The notes below the pieces were generated by a model. It was not told the DNA's origin and ran no database searches. It saw nothing but the letters and a program-made list of their open reading frames with translations. 64,000 bases of DNA from Lysobacterales bacterium (GTDB taxonomy: Bacteria > Pseudomonadota > Gammaproteobacteria > Xanthomonadales > SZUA-5), in assembly GCA_022841325.1 (NCBI GenBank), contig JALHRS010000004.1, positions 1 to 64,000 on the forward strand, in the 5' to 3' direction. Positions 16,527 through 25,184 of the stretch are shown piece after piece. Numbering within the stretch: position 1 is the stretch's first letter; every line of letters begins with the position of its first letter. The position numbers were made by a program, and so were the translations under genes.

Positions 16527-18379
16527 GGTCCATCCTTGAGCGGCGGGCAGGCAAAGGGCAGTGCCACGGGTGGCGGCCGATCGACGCCTTCGCGTTCGAG
16601 CAACTGCAGCAGGGACGGAAATGGCGAAGGATCGAACTGCGCATAGGTCAGGAATCCGGCCAGCGCATAGGTGTTACCACTCTCTTCGAGGGGCATCAAG
16701 GCCTGCTCGGCCTCTGCTTTTCGCCCCAGCAACATCAGCAAATGCCACTGTTGGGACACATCATCGACCGCTACCTCATCACGAAGGACCTTCTCGACTT
16801 CGGCCCGCCGGCCTTCAGCGCAGGCCTGCCGTGCTGGAGGCAGGGCCGACCATTGCGGGCTGGAGGATTGCAGACTCTGCCAACGGGCAAGCACGCCGCG
16901 CGCCTGCTCGTTGCGACCCGCCCAGAGCAGTGAACGGTGAGCCTGGTACAGCATCGCGTCGTCCTCGGGCCAACGTTCCAGGATTTGCAGTGCCTGATCG
17001 GCGGCCTTGTCCTTGTCGCCGCCTCGATGGGCGTAGTTGAGGTGGGCGATGGCCAATTCCCGGCGCTCGAAGACGTGGGCCCAGGCCTGCGCCAGCGTGT
17101 CCGCAAGCAGGGCCTGGTCGGACAATCGGCTGGCCAGATCCAGCAGCGCAGTCACGGCGTCGCGGTCGGTCGGGCGTGCCGCGAGCACCGATTTCTCCAG
17201 CTCGATGGCCTCACGGAAACGCAGATTCAGCTGCGCCTTCAGCGATCTTGACGAGAGGCGATCGACCTCGTTTGCGGAATACTGGATAGCGGCATCGATG
17301 CGCGCGCGGAACTGCTCGACCATCTCTGCCGGAGCGTCGTCGACCAGCCCGCTGGAGGTGCGCGTCGGATCGAGCTGGACCAGCCAGAAATTCGCCGCAC
17401 GCCTGTGGGCGTCGGCAAATGTCGGATCGAGTGCGCGCGCCTGTTCGAACTGTACGTAACCTTCCTTGAAGGCCTTGGCCCCAGCCATCACCGGCATGGC
17501 GACGCCGCGCATATAGGCCTGGTAGGCCTCGATGGATCGGGTGCCCACGCGCAACATCTCCGCCAAGGCTGCCGGATCCATGCTGGTCTGCATCGCCGTG
17601 GCGATCTGCAGCGCCAGGTCCTCCTGCATCTGGATCATGTCGGCGACGTCGCGATCGTAGGTTTGCGACCACAGATGAAAGCCGTCGGCGGCGCGGATCA
17701 GCTGCGCAGTGACGCGAATGCGCTGCGGCGTGCTGCGCACCGAGCCTTCGAGCACATGGGCCACGCCCAGTTCGGCGGCAATCTGCGGAATGGCCAGCTC
17801 GCTGCCCTTGTATTTGAACGACGAGGTGCGGGCGCTGACCAGCAGATCGGGGGTGCGCGCCAGGGCGTTGAGGATTTCCTCGGCCAGGCCATCGGCAAAC
17901 CAGCCCTGATCGCCGCCCTGACTGTAGTCGGCGAAGGGCAGCACCGCGATGCTCTTGTCGGTGATGGACTCGGCAGTCGGCGGCGTGTCCGCCGCAAGCG
18001 GTTCGGGGCTGGACGGCGCCGTCGCCACTGCGGGTGCTCCTGTCTGCCACTGCCAGAGCAGCATGCCGCCTACCGCCAGCAGCAGCACAATCACGGCGAC
18101 GTCAAGCTTGCGCGCAGTGCGGTCCACCCTGCTGGCGGAGGGATCAACCTCGCTCTCGCGCTTCAGGCCCTCCGGTGTCAGTTCGAAGACCCAGCTCACC
18201 ACCAGCGCCGGCACAAAGCCGATCGCCAGCACGATGATGATCGCGCGCAATACCCAGCCCGGCACGTCGAAGGCCGGCAACACGGTCTCCGCCACCTGCA
18301 CGATCAGCCAGGCGCCGACCAGATAGAGCCCGGCCATGCGGATGACGTTGCGGCGCTTGAGTTCTGACAGAAAGCTCAT
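16523..18379 (-). CDS. TPR-6: membrane-anchored FlgO/TolB-like TPR protein, class B
   Basis: A 618-residue protein, MSFLSELKRRNVIRMAGLY, with the FDVPGWVLRAII anchor like TPR-5 but a class B sensor domain like TPR-2: KSIAVLPFADYSQGGDQGWF, EEILNALARTPDLLVSARTS, VLEGSVRSTPQRIRVTAQLI and DVADMIQMQEDLALQIATAM. TPR-like repeats follow, ending RPPPVALPFACPP. TPR-2 and TPR-6 align along their full periplasmic length, so they are the closest pair of that part. The ATG overlaps the stop of TPR-7 by four bases, and its own stop overlaps the TPR-5 start. Predicted topology is N-terminus inside, sensor and repeats in the periplasm. Confidence 0.9.
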   Translation of the reverse strand: MSFLSELKRRNVIRMAGLYLVGAWLIVQVAETVLPAFDVPGWVLRAIIIVLAIGFVPALVVSWVFELTPEGLKRESEVDPSASRVDRTARKLDVAVIVLLLAVGGMLLWQWQTGAPAVATAPSSPEPLAADTPPTAESITDKSIAVLPFADYSQGGDQGWFADGLAEEILNALARTPDLLVSARTSSFKYKGSELAIPQIAAELGVAHVLEGSVRSTPQRIRVTAQLIRAADGFHLWSQTYDRDVADMIQMQEDLALQIATAMQTSMDPAALAEMLRVGTRSIEAYQAYMRGVAMPVMAGAKAFKEGYVQFEQARALDPTFADAHRRAANFWLVQLDPTRTSSGLVDDAPAEMVEQFRARIDAAIQYSANEVDRLSSRSLKAQLNLRFREAIELEKSVLAARPTDRDAVTALLDLASRLSDQALLADTLAQAWAHVFERRELAIAHLNYAHRGGDKDKAADQALQILERWPEDDAMLYQAHRSLLWAGRNEQARGVLARWQSLQSSSPQWSALPPARQACAEGRRAEVEKVLRDEVAVDDVSQQWHLLMLLGRKAEAEQALMPLEESGNTYALAGFLTYAQFDPSPFPSLLQLLEREGVDRPPPVALPFACPPLKDGP

Positions 18380-20469
18380 GGGGACTCGCTCACGAATTCG
18401 CGATAGCGCTGCATCGCGGCGATGAAGCGCGGCTGGTCATGCAGTCGTGCATACAGCGGACTCAGGTCGTAGCGCAACGGCAGGCCGCCGGCGGGCCGAC
18501 TCAAACTCTGTTCGATTTTCTGAAGCGCGCCGTCAAGGTCACCGCCGAGCAGGGGCGCAAGGTCCCGGAACTGGGTGGCTGCGGACCAGGCGTCGGGCGC
18601 TTGCAGGCGATCGGCTTCGGCACACACGGGCGCGGCTTTTTCGGTCTCTTCCAGGCCACTGAGGACCACGCACAGCGCCAGCAGGCGTCTGGGCTGATCC
18701 GGCCGTGCGTCGAGATCGGCCTGCAGCTCGCCACGGGCGAGCTCAAACTGCACTCGCGCCGCCGGAATGTCCTTCGCCGCCCACAGGGCAAGGCCACGGA
18801 ACATGGCCGGGTGCAGGTACATCTGCAGCGTCTGACTGTCAGCATCCGAGCCAATGGTCGACAATTTCAGCGCCAGCGCAGTGTCGCCCTGTGCGACTGC
18901 CAACCACCACCCGAGAATCTGCGCGATGGAGGCATCGCTGATGTGCTTCGCCATTCGGGTCCTGGCGCTGGCCAGATCACCGCCAAGCTCCACGTCCAGC
19001 AGGGCAAGATTCAAGTGGGCGTAGGCGAAGCCCGGATCAATGGCCAAGGCCGCTTCGAGCGCTTCCCTCGCGGCGCCCGCCCGGCCGTTGCGCAGCTCCA
19101 TGAGGGCGAGATCGGTGCGGTAGGTCAGGTTCAGCGGATCCGCCAGAACCGCGTCCCGCAGCCCGGCACGGGCCTCGTCGAAGCGCCCCATTCTGCGCAG
19201 CACGAAGGCGCGCAATCCCTGGATGTCGGCGTCGCCCGGCGCGATGACCAGAGCACGGTCTATGGATTCAAGCGCCTTCGCGTAGTCGCGATAGCCCCAA
19301 TAGTGGAAGTAGCCTTCGGACAGCAGCACCTCCACCGCGTCCGGATCCAGGGTGCGCGCCTTGGTCAGCGCCAGGTCTGCGCGCCGCAGAGCGTCGCTGT
19401 CGGCACCGCGGAACCAGTGATTTGCGATCTCGATTCGGGCTTGCATCGCATAGGCCGCAGCGAAGTCCGGATCCTCGGCCAGCGCTATTGCCAGCCAGCG
19501 TTCTGGTTCGGTGAGATCGGTCTGGATCACCGACCAGAGCAGAATCCTGGCGCGCCGGTAGGCTTCCAGGGCCACCAGATTTTTCGTCAGCACCTTCTGC
19601 ACGGCGGCGGATTCGGCCGGCGACAGCGTGGTCTGCAGCGCGCCGGCAATCTTGCCGGCAATCTCGGATTGAATGTCGAACAGGTTCTCGGCGGTCAACT
19701 CGCGGTCGAAGGTCTCGGCCCACAGGTGACTGTCATCGGCGGCACGAATCAGCTGCGCAGTAATGCGGACACGGTTGCCGGCGCGCTGCACGGCGCCCTC
19801 CAGCACCGTCGCCACGCCCAGCTCCGCTGCAATCTGCGGAATCTTCTTCTCGGTGTCGCGGTATTCGTTGACCGAGGTACGTGAGGTCACCCGCAACGCC
19901 GCCACCTTCGACAGCTGGGTAATCAGGTCGTCATGCACGCCATCGACAAAATACTGGGTGTCCGGCTCGGCGCTTCTGTTGGCAAAAGGCAATACGGCGA
20001 TCGACCGCCCCTGGCGAGTAGCCACCGGATCTTCCGCCTGGAGGATCGCGCCCGCTTGGACATCGACGCCTCGGTCTGCCCCGCCCTGGCTGCGCGCCGT
20101 CTCGGGTATTTCTGGTGCATCAGCCCGCGGCCAGTAGCGATCCGCCGCAATCACCGCCAGCAGTACCAGTACGCCGGCCAGGGTCAGTTGATCCATCCGC
20201 CGGCCGGTTTCGGTCGCGACGGACTCGCCCGGCTTGACCTGATCGTCGCGCTTCAGGCCCTCGGGTGTCAGCTCGAAAATCCAAGAAAACACCAGCGCCG
20301 GGATGAAGCCGATGGCCAGCAGCACTACCAGTGCCTGCAAAACCCAGTCGGGGGTGTGGAAGATCGGCAGCAGCGTTTCGGCGATCTGGATGACCAGCCA
20401 GGCCCCGACCAGATACAGCCCGGCCATGCGGATGACGTTGCGGCGCTTGAGTTCGGCGAGTAGCTGCAA
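18376..20469 (-). CDS. TPR-7: membrane-anchored FlgO/TolB-like TPR protein, class C
   Basis: A 697-residue protein that opens the four-gene unit TPR-7-6-5-4. The start is TTG (MQLLAELKRRNVIRMAGLY), 36 bases downstream of the shared TAAGAT box. The anchor is the FHTPDWVLQALVVLLAIGF version. The sensor is class C: IAVLPFANRSAEPDTQYF, HDDLITQLSKVAALRVTSRT, VLEGAVQRAGNRVRITAQLI and ENLFDIQSEIAGKIAGAL, although its first strand is closer to class A. A long TPR region of about 400 residues follows and the protein ends RFIAAMQRYREFVSESP. Regulation of the unit presumably acts through this gene's promoter. Confidence 0.9.
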   Translation of the reverse strand: MQLLAELKRRNVIRMAGLYLVGAWLVIQIAETLLPIFHTPDWVLQALVVLLAIGFIPALVFSWIFELTPEGLKRDDQVKPGESVATETGRRMDQLTLAGVLVLLAVIAADRYWPRADAPEIPETARSQGGADRGVDVQAGAILQAEDPVATRQGRSIAVLPFANRSAEPDTQYFVDGVHDDLITQLSKVAALRVTSRTSVNEYRDTEKKIPQIAAELGVATVLEGAVQRAGNRVRITAQLIRAADDSHLWAETFDRELTAENLFDIQSEIAGKIAGALQTTLSPAESAAVQKVLTKNLVALEAYRRARILLWSVIQTDLTEPERWLAIALAEDPDFAAAYAMQARIEIANHWFRGADSDALRRADLALTKARTLDPDAVEVLLSEGYFHYWGYRDYAKALESIDRALVIAPGDADIQGLRAFVLRRMGRFDEARAGLRDAVLADPLNLTYRTDLALMELRNGRAGAAREALEAALAIDPGFAYAHLNLALLDVELGGDLASARTRMAKHISDASIAQILGWWLAVAQGDTALALKLSTIGSDADSQTLQMYLHPAMFRGLALWAAKDIPAARVQFELARGELQADLDARPDQPRRLLALCVVLSGLEETEKAAPVCAEADRLQAPDAWSAATQFRDLAPLLGGDLDGALQKIEQSLSRPAGGLPLRYDLSPLYARLHDQPRFIAAMQRYREFVSESP

Positions 20470-20505
20470 GATCTGTAGCCTCGATCAGCGCGTGGCGGAT
20501 GGCGC

Positions 20506-20518
20506 GATCTTACCTTGC
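20506..20518 (-). promoter_or_regulatory. Shared TPR leader box (TAAGAT), TPR-7
   Basis: Minus strand GCAAGGTAAGATC, 36 bases before the TTG start, the same 13 bases as before TPR-3. It would serve the four coupled genes TPR-7 to TPR-4. Confidence 0.6.
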
Positions 20519-20689
20519 CGCTGCGCCTCTTGAGCTCAGTCGCCGCGAAAGCCGACCGAACTGGCGCACGCGTTGGCCTGCGGTAGCCGGCGTGAATGAC
20601 CGAGCGGCAGTCGTCGACCGTGCGCGGGCGGAGCACAGACTTGCGGTTGTGGCATGAACTCTCGGGCGCGAACCTCCAGCCCCATTTGT

Positions 20690-22795
20690 TCAAGTGGCTT
20701 TTTTCTGGAGCCCTGCCAGCCAGGCCTCATAGGCGGCCTGCAATGCCAGAAAGCGCGGGTGACTGCGCAGACTCGCCAGACCCGGGGTGCTCGGGATCCC
20801 CGAAAAGCCGCTAGGGCCATAGATCGAGACGATGCGCTCGAGGTGCGCCAGCGCCTGCTCGGGGTCGCCGGCACGGGCGAAGGCGATCGCCAGTGAATAT
20901 CGAACCGTACCTTCGGCCCAGACATCCTTGGGCGCGTTTTCCAGAAAATCGCGCTCGGCAGCGCGCACGCCATCGAGATCGCCGAGCATGCCGGGCAGAT
21001 CGCAGGGATAGTAGAAATAGGCGCCGCTGGAGGACCAGCCACCCGGATAGGGCGGATCCGCTTGTTCGATGCGGGCCTTGATCGCCAGCAGGGCTGCGCG
21101 GGCTGCGTCAGCCTGGCCGGTGACCAGCAGGGCCTCGGCCTGCGCCAGGGCGTAAGTCTCCGGATATTCCGGAACATTGCGCAGGCGCTTGGGCCAGAGT
21201 TCGGGCGACAGGGCGCGCTGGATGCGTTCGGGGTCCCCGCTGGCCAGGGCCACCCGAAAGGGCAGGGCGGCAAAGAACTCGTTGGGTCCGTCCACCGCCG
21301 CCCAGGCGCCTTCGACATCGCCCATCTGCAGCAGAGTTTCGCTACTGTTTTCCCCCATGTCCTTGGCCCAGGCAGAACTGCGGGCAAACAGCGCCTTGGC
21401 CTCGTCCGGTCTGCCCAGGCCCATCAGGGTGTTGGCCAGTTCCAGAATGGTATCGGTGTTGGCCGGATCGATCGCCAGCGCGCGCTCGAAGAAAGCGATG
21501 GTGTCGTCGAAACGGCCATCGCGACGGGCCACCAGCGCGCGTGCGTACCAGGCCTCGGCATACTCGGGCGAGTGCTTCAGCAAGCGCGCCAGGATGGCCT
21601 CGGCGCCGGCATAGTCACGCTCGCCCATGTAGCGCATGTAGGCCTCGGTCATCGCCGTCTCGATGCTGTCGGGCGCCAGTCGCCGGGCATTGTCCAGTGA
21701 CACCGCGGCGGCATCGCGCATCGAGGCATCGCTGTAGCCGAACCAGTACATCAGCAACTGCAACTGGGCCTTGCGGGCATGGGCTTCGGCAAACTGCGGA
21801 TCGAGGCTGATGGCGCGGTCGAACTGCTGCAGGGCCTGAGCCAGTCGCTCGGGGGTGGCACGATCCGACTGCGCCAGCAGCTTGGCCTGCAGGAAGGCCT
21901 CGTACGCGGGCATGCTCGCGGTGGAGCCGGTGGCCAGCGCACTGGCTTCGGCCGGACTCAATACCAGCTGCATGGCACTGGCGACGGCCGTGGCGACATC
22001 GGCCTGGATGGCAAAGATGGTCTCGGTGCTCAGTTCGCGATCGTATTTCTCGGCCCACAGATGCACATCGGTGTTGCCGTCGATCAGCTGCACGGTGATA
22101 CGCACCTGATCGCCGGCACGCTGCACGGCGCCCTCCAGGACCACGCCCGCGCCCAGCTCGCGGGCGATTTCCGGCACCGACAGCTTGCTGTCGGCATAGG
22201 CCATCATCGAGGTGCGCGAGATCACCTTGAACTGATTGATCTTCGACAGCTGCGTCAGCAGATCGTCGTGGATGCCCTCGGCAAAATAGGCATCCTCTTC
22301 CCGGCTGCTGCGATTGCGGAAGGGCAAGACTGCCACCAGCTTGCCTTTGGCCGCTTCAGCCGCCTGCGCGATCGCGGCTTCGGGCGAGGCCGAGAAGAAG
22401 AACTTGTCGATGGCAAAGTAGCCGAGTGCCAGCAGCAGGCTGACGATGATGGCGCGATCCAGGCGCCGCACGCCCTGCGCTGACGCTGGTGCGTCGGCCG
22501 GGCGATCGCTGATCCGGCGCAGGCGCCGCTCGACGCCGGTATAGGGGTCCGGTGTCGCCTGGACGTCTTCATCGCGCTGCAGCCCCTCCGGTGTGAGCTC
22601 GAAGATCCAGGACACCACCAGCGCCGGTACGAAGCCCACCGCCAGCAGGATGATGATGACCCGCAGTACCCAGTTGGGCACCTCGAAGACCGGCAGCACG
22701 GTTTCGGTCACCTGCACGATCAACCAGGCCACGACCAGATACAGACCCGCCATGCGGATCACATTGCGGCGCTTGAGTTCGGCGAGCAGACGCAT
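20690..22795 (-). CDS. TPR-8: membrane-anchored FlgO/TolB-like TPR protein, class C
   Basis: A 701-residue protein starting with ATG (MRLLAELKRRNVIRMAGLY). Helices at about 12-31, 38-60 and 117-135; the cytoplasmic linker between helices 2 and 3 is longer and strongly basic (VERRLRRISDRP), which supports the inside placement. The sensor is class C (VAVLPFRNRSSREEDAYFAE, HDDLLTQLSKINQFKVISRT, VVLEGAVQRAGDQVRITVQL). The TPR region aligns with TPR-3 for most of its length, including PYPGGWSSSGAYFYYPCDLP and a helical end RFLALQAAYEAWLAGLQKKA. It is a single-gene unit. TPR-3 and TPR-8 look like direct duplicates whose anchors have since diverged or been replaced. Confidence 0.9.
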   Translation of the reverse strand: MRLLAELKRRNVIRMAGLYLVVAWLIVQVTETVLPVFEVPNWVLRVIIILLAVGFVPALVVSWIFELTPEGLQRDEDVQATPDPYTGVERRLRRISDRPADAPASAQGVRRLDRAIIVSLLLALGYFAIDKFFFSASPEAAIAQAAEAAKGKLVAVLPFRNRSSREEDAYFAEGIHDDLLTQLSKINQFKVISRTSMMAYADSKLSVPEIARELGAGVVLEGAVQRAGDQVRITVQLIDGNTDVHLWAEKYDRELSTETIFAIQADVATAVASAMQLVLSPAEASALATGSTASMPAYEAFLQAKLLAQSDRATPERLAQALQQFDRAISLDPQFAEAHARKAQLQLLMYWFGYSDASMRDAAAVSLDNARRLAPDSIETAMTEAYMRYMGERDYAGAEAILARLLKHSPEYAEAWYARALVARRDGRFDDTIAFFERALAIDPANTDTILELANTLMGLGRPDEAKALFARSSAWAKDMGENSSETLLQMGDVEGAWAAVDGPNEFFAALPFRVALASGDPERIQRALSPELWPKRLRNVPEYPETYALAQAEALLVTGQADAARAALLAIKARIEQADPPYPGGWSSSGAYFYYPCDLPGMLGDLDGVRAAERDFLENAPKDVWAEGTVRYSLAIAFARAGDPEQALAHLERIVSIYGPSGFSGIPSTPGLASLRSHPRFLALQAAYEAWLAGLQKKAT

Positions 22796-22831
22796 CGGCA
22801 GGGGTCAGGGCTGTCGTCAGGCAGGTGACAT

Positions 22832-22840
22832 GATGTTAGC
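22832..22840 (-). promoter_or_regulatory. Diverged leader box (TAACAT), TPR-8
   Basis: Minus strand GCTAACATC, 36 bases before the ATG of TPR-8; the spacing is the same as in the TAAGAT boxes although the sequence differs. Confidence 0.4.
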
Positions 22841-22950
22841 CGAATAGCAAATTGCGGCTGTCCTCGGAATGACAAGACCGCAGGAATCGCCGGGTGGGCA
22901 CTGCGGGCACTGGCCAAACATGTCGCAAGTTCCTGATTTTGCGGCCGAGG

Positions 22951-23157
22951 AGGGAGGGGTAGGGGGCAGGGGAAGAGCGGTGGGTCCGCGACGCTGTGGT
23001 GGGCCCGAGCTGCTGTGGGTCAGAGCTGTTGTGGGTCCGGACTTTGTCCGGACGCTTTTGCGTCGATGCGCCAGAAGCGTCCGGACGAAGTCCGGACCTA
23101 TCGAAGCGCCGGCTGTGCCAGCCTTTCCCCTGCCCCCTGCCCCCTGCCCCTTCTCCA
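22951..23157. repeat. Large nested palindrome between TPR-8 and TPR-9
   Basis: The core arms, 23035-23057 and 23075-23097, pair at 22 of 23 positions around a 17-base loop; each arm contains GTCCGGAC. Outer G-rich (22951-22974) and C-rich (23124-23153) tracts pair as a second, looser shell. It lies just after the stop of TPR-9. It may be a transcript-end structure or a mobile palindromic repeat; no coding is seen in 22841-23164. Confidence 0.7.
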
Positions 23158-23164
23158 GGCAACC

Positions 23165-25036
23165 CTACTCGCAGCGCAGTTCGTCGCCGCTCTCGCCACC
23201 CAGCGTGCAGCCATCGGGCGGGCCCAGTTTGCTCCAGTACGCACTCAAACCATGCAGACGGGCGAATTCCGGGAAGCGCGGGTGCTCGCGAAAACTCCGG
23301 AACTGCGGGTACCAGAGGCTGAACAGCAAGGTCTGGATTCCCTGGGTCTTGTTGCCCAGGGCGTTGTCCATGGCGGCATCGGTGAGCCCGAAGACCTGCA
23401 GCAGATGGGCCCATTCCAGACCGGGTTCGGCCTTGACGGCTTCGAGCAGACGTTGCTGCGCGTCCGCCAGCTGAGTCGAATCCGTCAGCGCTGGCGCCAG
23501 CGAGCGCGCCAGTTCGCGCCTGCCTGCCGGCAGGCTGTCGTCATCGTGCAGCCAGTCCAGGTAGGCCTGGGTCCGGTCGGATCCATTGTCGGCATTGCTG
23601 GTCATGAAGAACAGGGCGCGACTGGCCGGTCCGCGCCAGCCCAGGGCATGGGCCCGCACCAGCAGCTCGCGGCCAGCGCCGTGATCACCACGCAGATCGG
23701 TGGCGATACCCAGCCAGCCCATCGGCAGTCCACTCAGCGGGTCCAGTGTCTGGGCCTGCGCGAAACTGGCCTGAGCCTGCCCGATATGGCCCACTTCGAA
23801 CAGCCCCAGGCCCTGCCAGACACGCGAGTTGGCGTTGTTGGGCGCCAGCGTCAGTGCCTGCTCGATCAGTTCGGCATGGCGCAGGCGATCACCGCGATCA
23901 CCGGCAATGCGCGCGCTCACCGCCAGCGCGCCAGGATGCAGAGTGCGGATGGCCAGCGCCCGGTCGGCGGCGATCTGCGCCTGTTCCAGCGTATCGATGC
24001 CGGCGGGCTCGGGCGCATAACTGCGCCAGACATACCAGGTGGCCGCCAGCGTGCCCCAGGCATCGGCAAACTGTGGATCGCGTTTGACCGCCTGCTCCAG
24101 CAGTTCGCGCGCCGCCGGCAGATTGGCGCCGCGCTGGGCGAACAACTGCCGGCCGCGCAGATAGGCCTCGTAGGCTTGGAGGTCGGCCGTGGCCACCGCG
24201 ACCTCGATCCGGCGCACGCCGAGCGAGTCGGCCAGCGCATCGGCGATCGCCTGCGAAATCTCTTCCTGCACGCGGAAGATCTCCACCAGACGGCGTTGAT
24301 AGGTCTGCGACCACACGTGTTGATCGGTGCGGGCGTCGATCAGCTGCGTGCTGATCCGCACCTCCTCGCCATCACGGCGCACCGAGCCTTCCAGCAGATA
24401 GGCCACACTCAGCTGCGCGGCAATCTCGCCGCTGTCCAGCTGGCTGTCGCGGAAGACGAAGGATGAGGTTCGCGAGGTGACCTTGAGCCCGTCGATACGC
24501 GCGAGCACGTTCAGCAACTCCTCGGACAGGCCGTCGGCGAAGTAGTTGTCGGCGGCGTCCTGGCTCATGTTGACGAAGGGCAGTACCGCCAGGGAATGGC
24601 TGTCGACGGTCGGCGCTGGCCGTGTCGGCACGGCCGGCAACGGCGGTGCCGAGCTGACCGCTGGCGCCGCGAAGTCCTTGTCGGGTTTGGCCTGGTCAAT
24701 GAACTGTCGTATCAGCGAGAGGCTGAGCGCAGCCAGGACGACGATGACGATCATCTGGTCCAGACGTCGCGCCGTGATCGGGCGCTGTGGGTTGTCGCGG
24801 CTGGCGCCGCCATCGACCCGAAAACCGGAGGGCGTGAGCTCATAGCGCCAGGACAGCAGCAGCACCGGCACGCCCGCCAGCAACAGGCCCAGGATCAGCC
24901 AGCGCAAGGCCTCGATCGGCAGTTCCAGCGCCGGGAACAGCAGCGCACACATGGCCACCAGCAGCCAGGACAAGGCCAGCCACGCCACGCCGGTGCGGAT
25001 GACATTGCGGCGCTTGAGTTCAGCGAGCAGTCGCAT
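23165..25036 (-). CDS. TPR-9: membrane-anchored FlgO/TolB-like TPR protein, class A, diverged anchor
   Basis: A 623-residue protein, MRLLAELKRRNVIRTGVAWL. The anchor differs strongly from the others (VAMCALLFPALELPIEALRW, then YELTPSGFRVDGG) but keeps the three-helix plan. The sensor is class A: SLAVLPFVNMSQDAADNYFA, EELLNVLARIDGLKVTSRTS and LEGSVRRDGEEVRISTQLI. TPR-like repeats follow and the end is LSAYWSKLGPPDGCTLGGES then LRCE, with the class A pair of cysteines. The ATG at 25036 is preferred to one 12 codons upstream because it gives the family N-terminus and places the TAAGAT box 34 bases upstream, as in the other leading copies. It is a single-gene unit and probably the oldest or least converted copy. 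Confidence 0.88.
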   Translation of the reverse strand: MRLLAELKRRNVIRTGVAWLALSWLLVAMCALLFPALELPIEALRWLILGLLLAGVPVLLLSWRYELTPSGFRVDGGASRDNPQRPITARRLDQMIVIVVLAALSLSLIRQFIDQAKPDKDFAAPAVSSAPPLPAVPTRPAPTVDSHSLAVLPFVNMSQDAADNYFADGLSEELLNVLARIDGLKVTSRTSSFVFRDSQLDSGEIAAQLSVAYLLEGSVRRDGEEVRISTQLIDARTDQHVWSQTYQRRLVEIFRVQEEISQAIADALADSLGVRRIEVAVATADLQAYEAYLRGRQLFAQRGANLPAARELLEQAVKRDPQFADAWGTLAATWYVWRSYAPEPAGIDTLEQAQIAADRALAIRTLHPGALAVSARIAGDRGDRLRHAELIEQALTLAPNNANSRVWQGLGLFEVGHIGQAQASFAQAQTLDPLSGLPMGWLGIATDLRGDHGAGRELLVRAHALGWRGPASRALFFMTSNADNGSDRTQAYLDWLHDDDSLPAGRRELARSLAPALTDSTQLADAQQRLLEAVKAEPGLEWAHLLQVFGLTDAAMDNALGNKTQGIQTLLFSLWYPQFRSFREHPRFPEFARLHGLSAYWSKLGPPDGCTLGGESGDELRCE

Positions 25037-25070
25037 CTTGGACAGTCTCGGTGGCCGGGGCTCGAGGCTC

Positions 25071-25080
25071 AATCTTAGCG
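25071..25080 (-). promoter_or_regulatory. Leader box (TAAGAT), TPR-9
   Basis: Minus strand CGCTAAGATT; 34 bases before the preferred ATG of TPR-9. It shares the TAAGAT hexamer with TPR-1, -3 and -7. Confidence 0.5.
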
Positions 25081-25184
25081 CGTGTGTGCCGTGGTGGTGC
25101 GCACGCCGGGCGCCGCGCGCTGGCCATTCTCAGTCATCCAGGGATTGCGCGTGCGCCCGGACCCGGCCTGCACCTTGATTGCCA

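Noticed and set aside
1247-25036. Adenylate cyclase or CadC-like regulator identity for the TPR genes
   Set aside because: Relatives with those domains exist, but none of the nine proteins has residues for either domain before the first helix.
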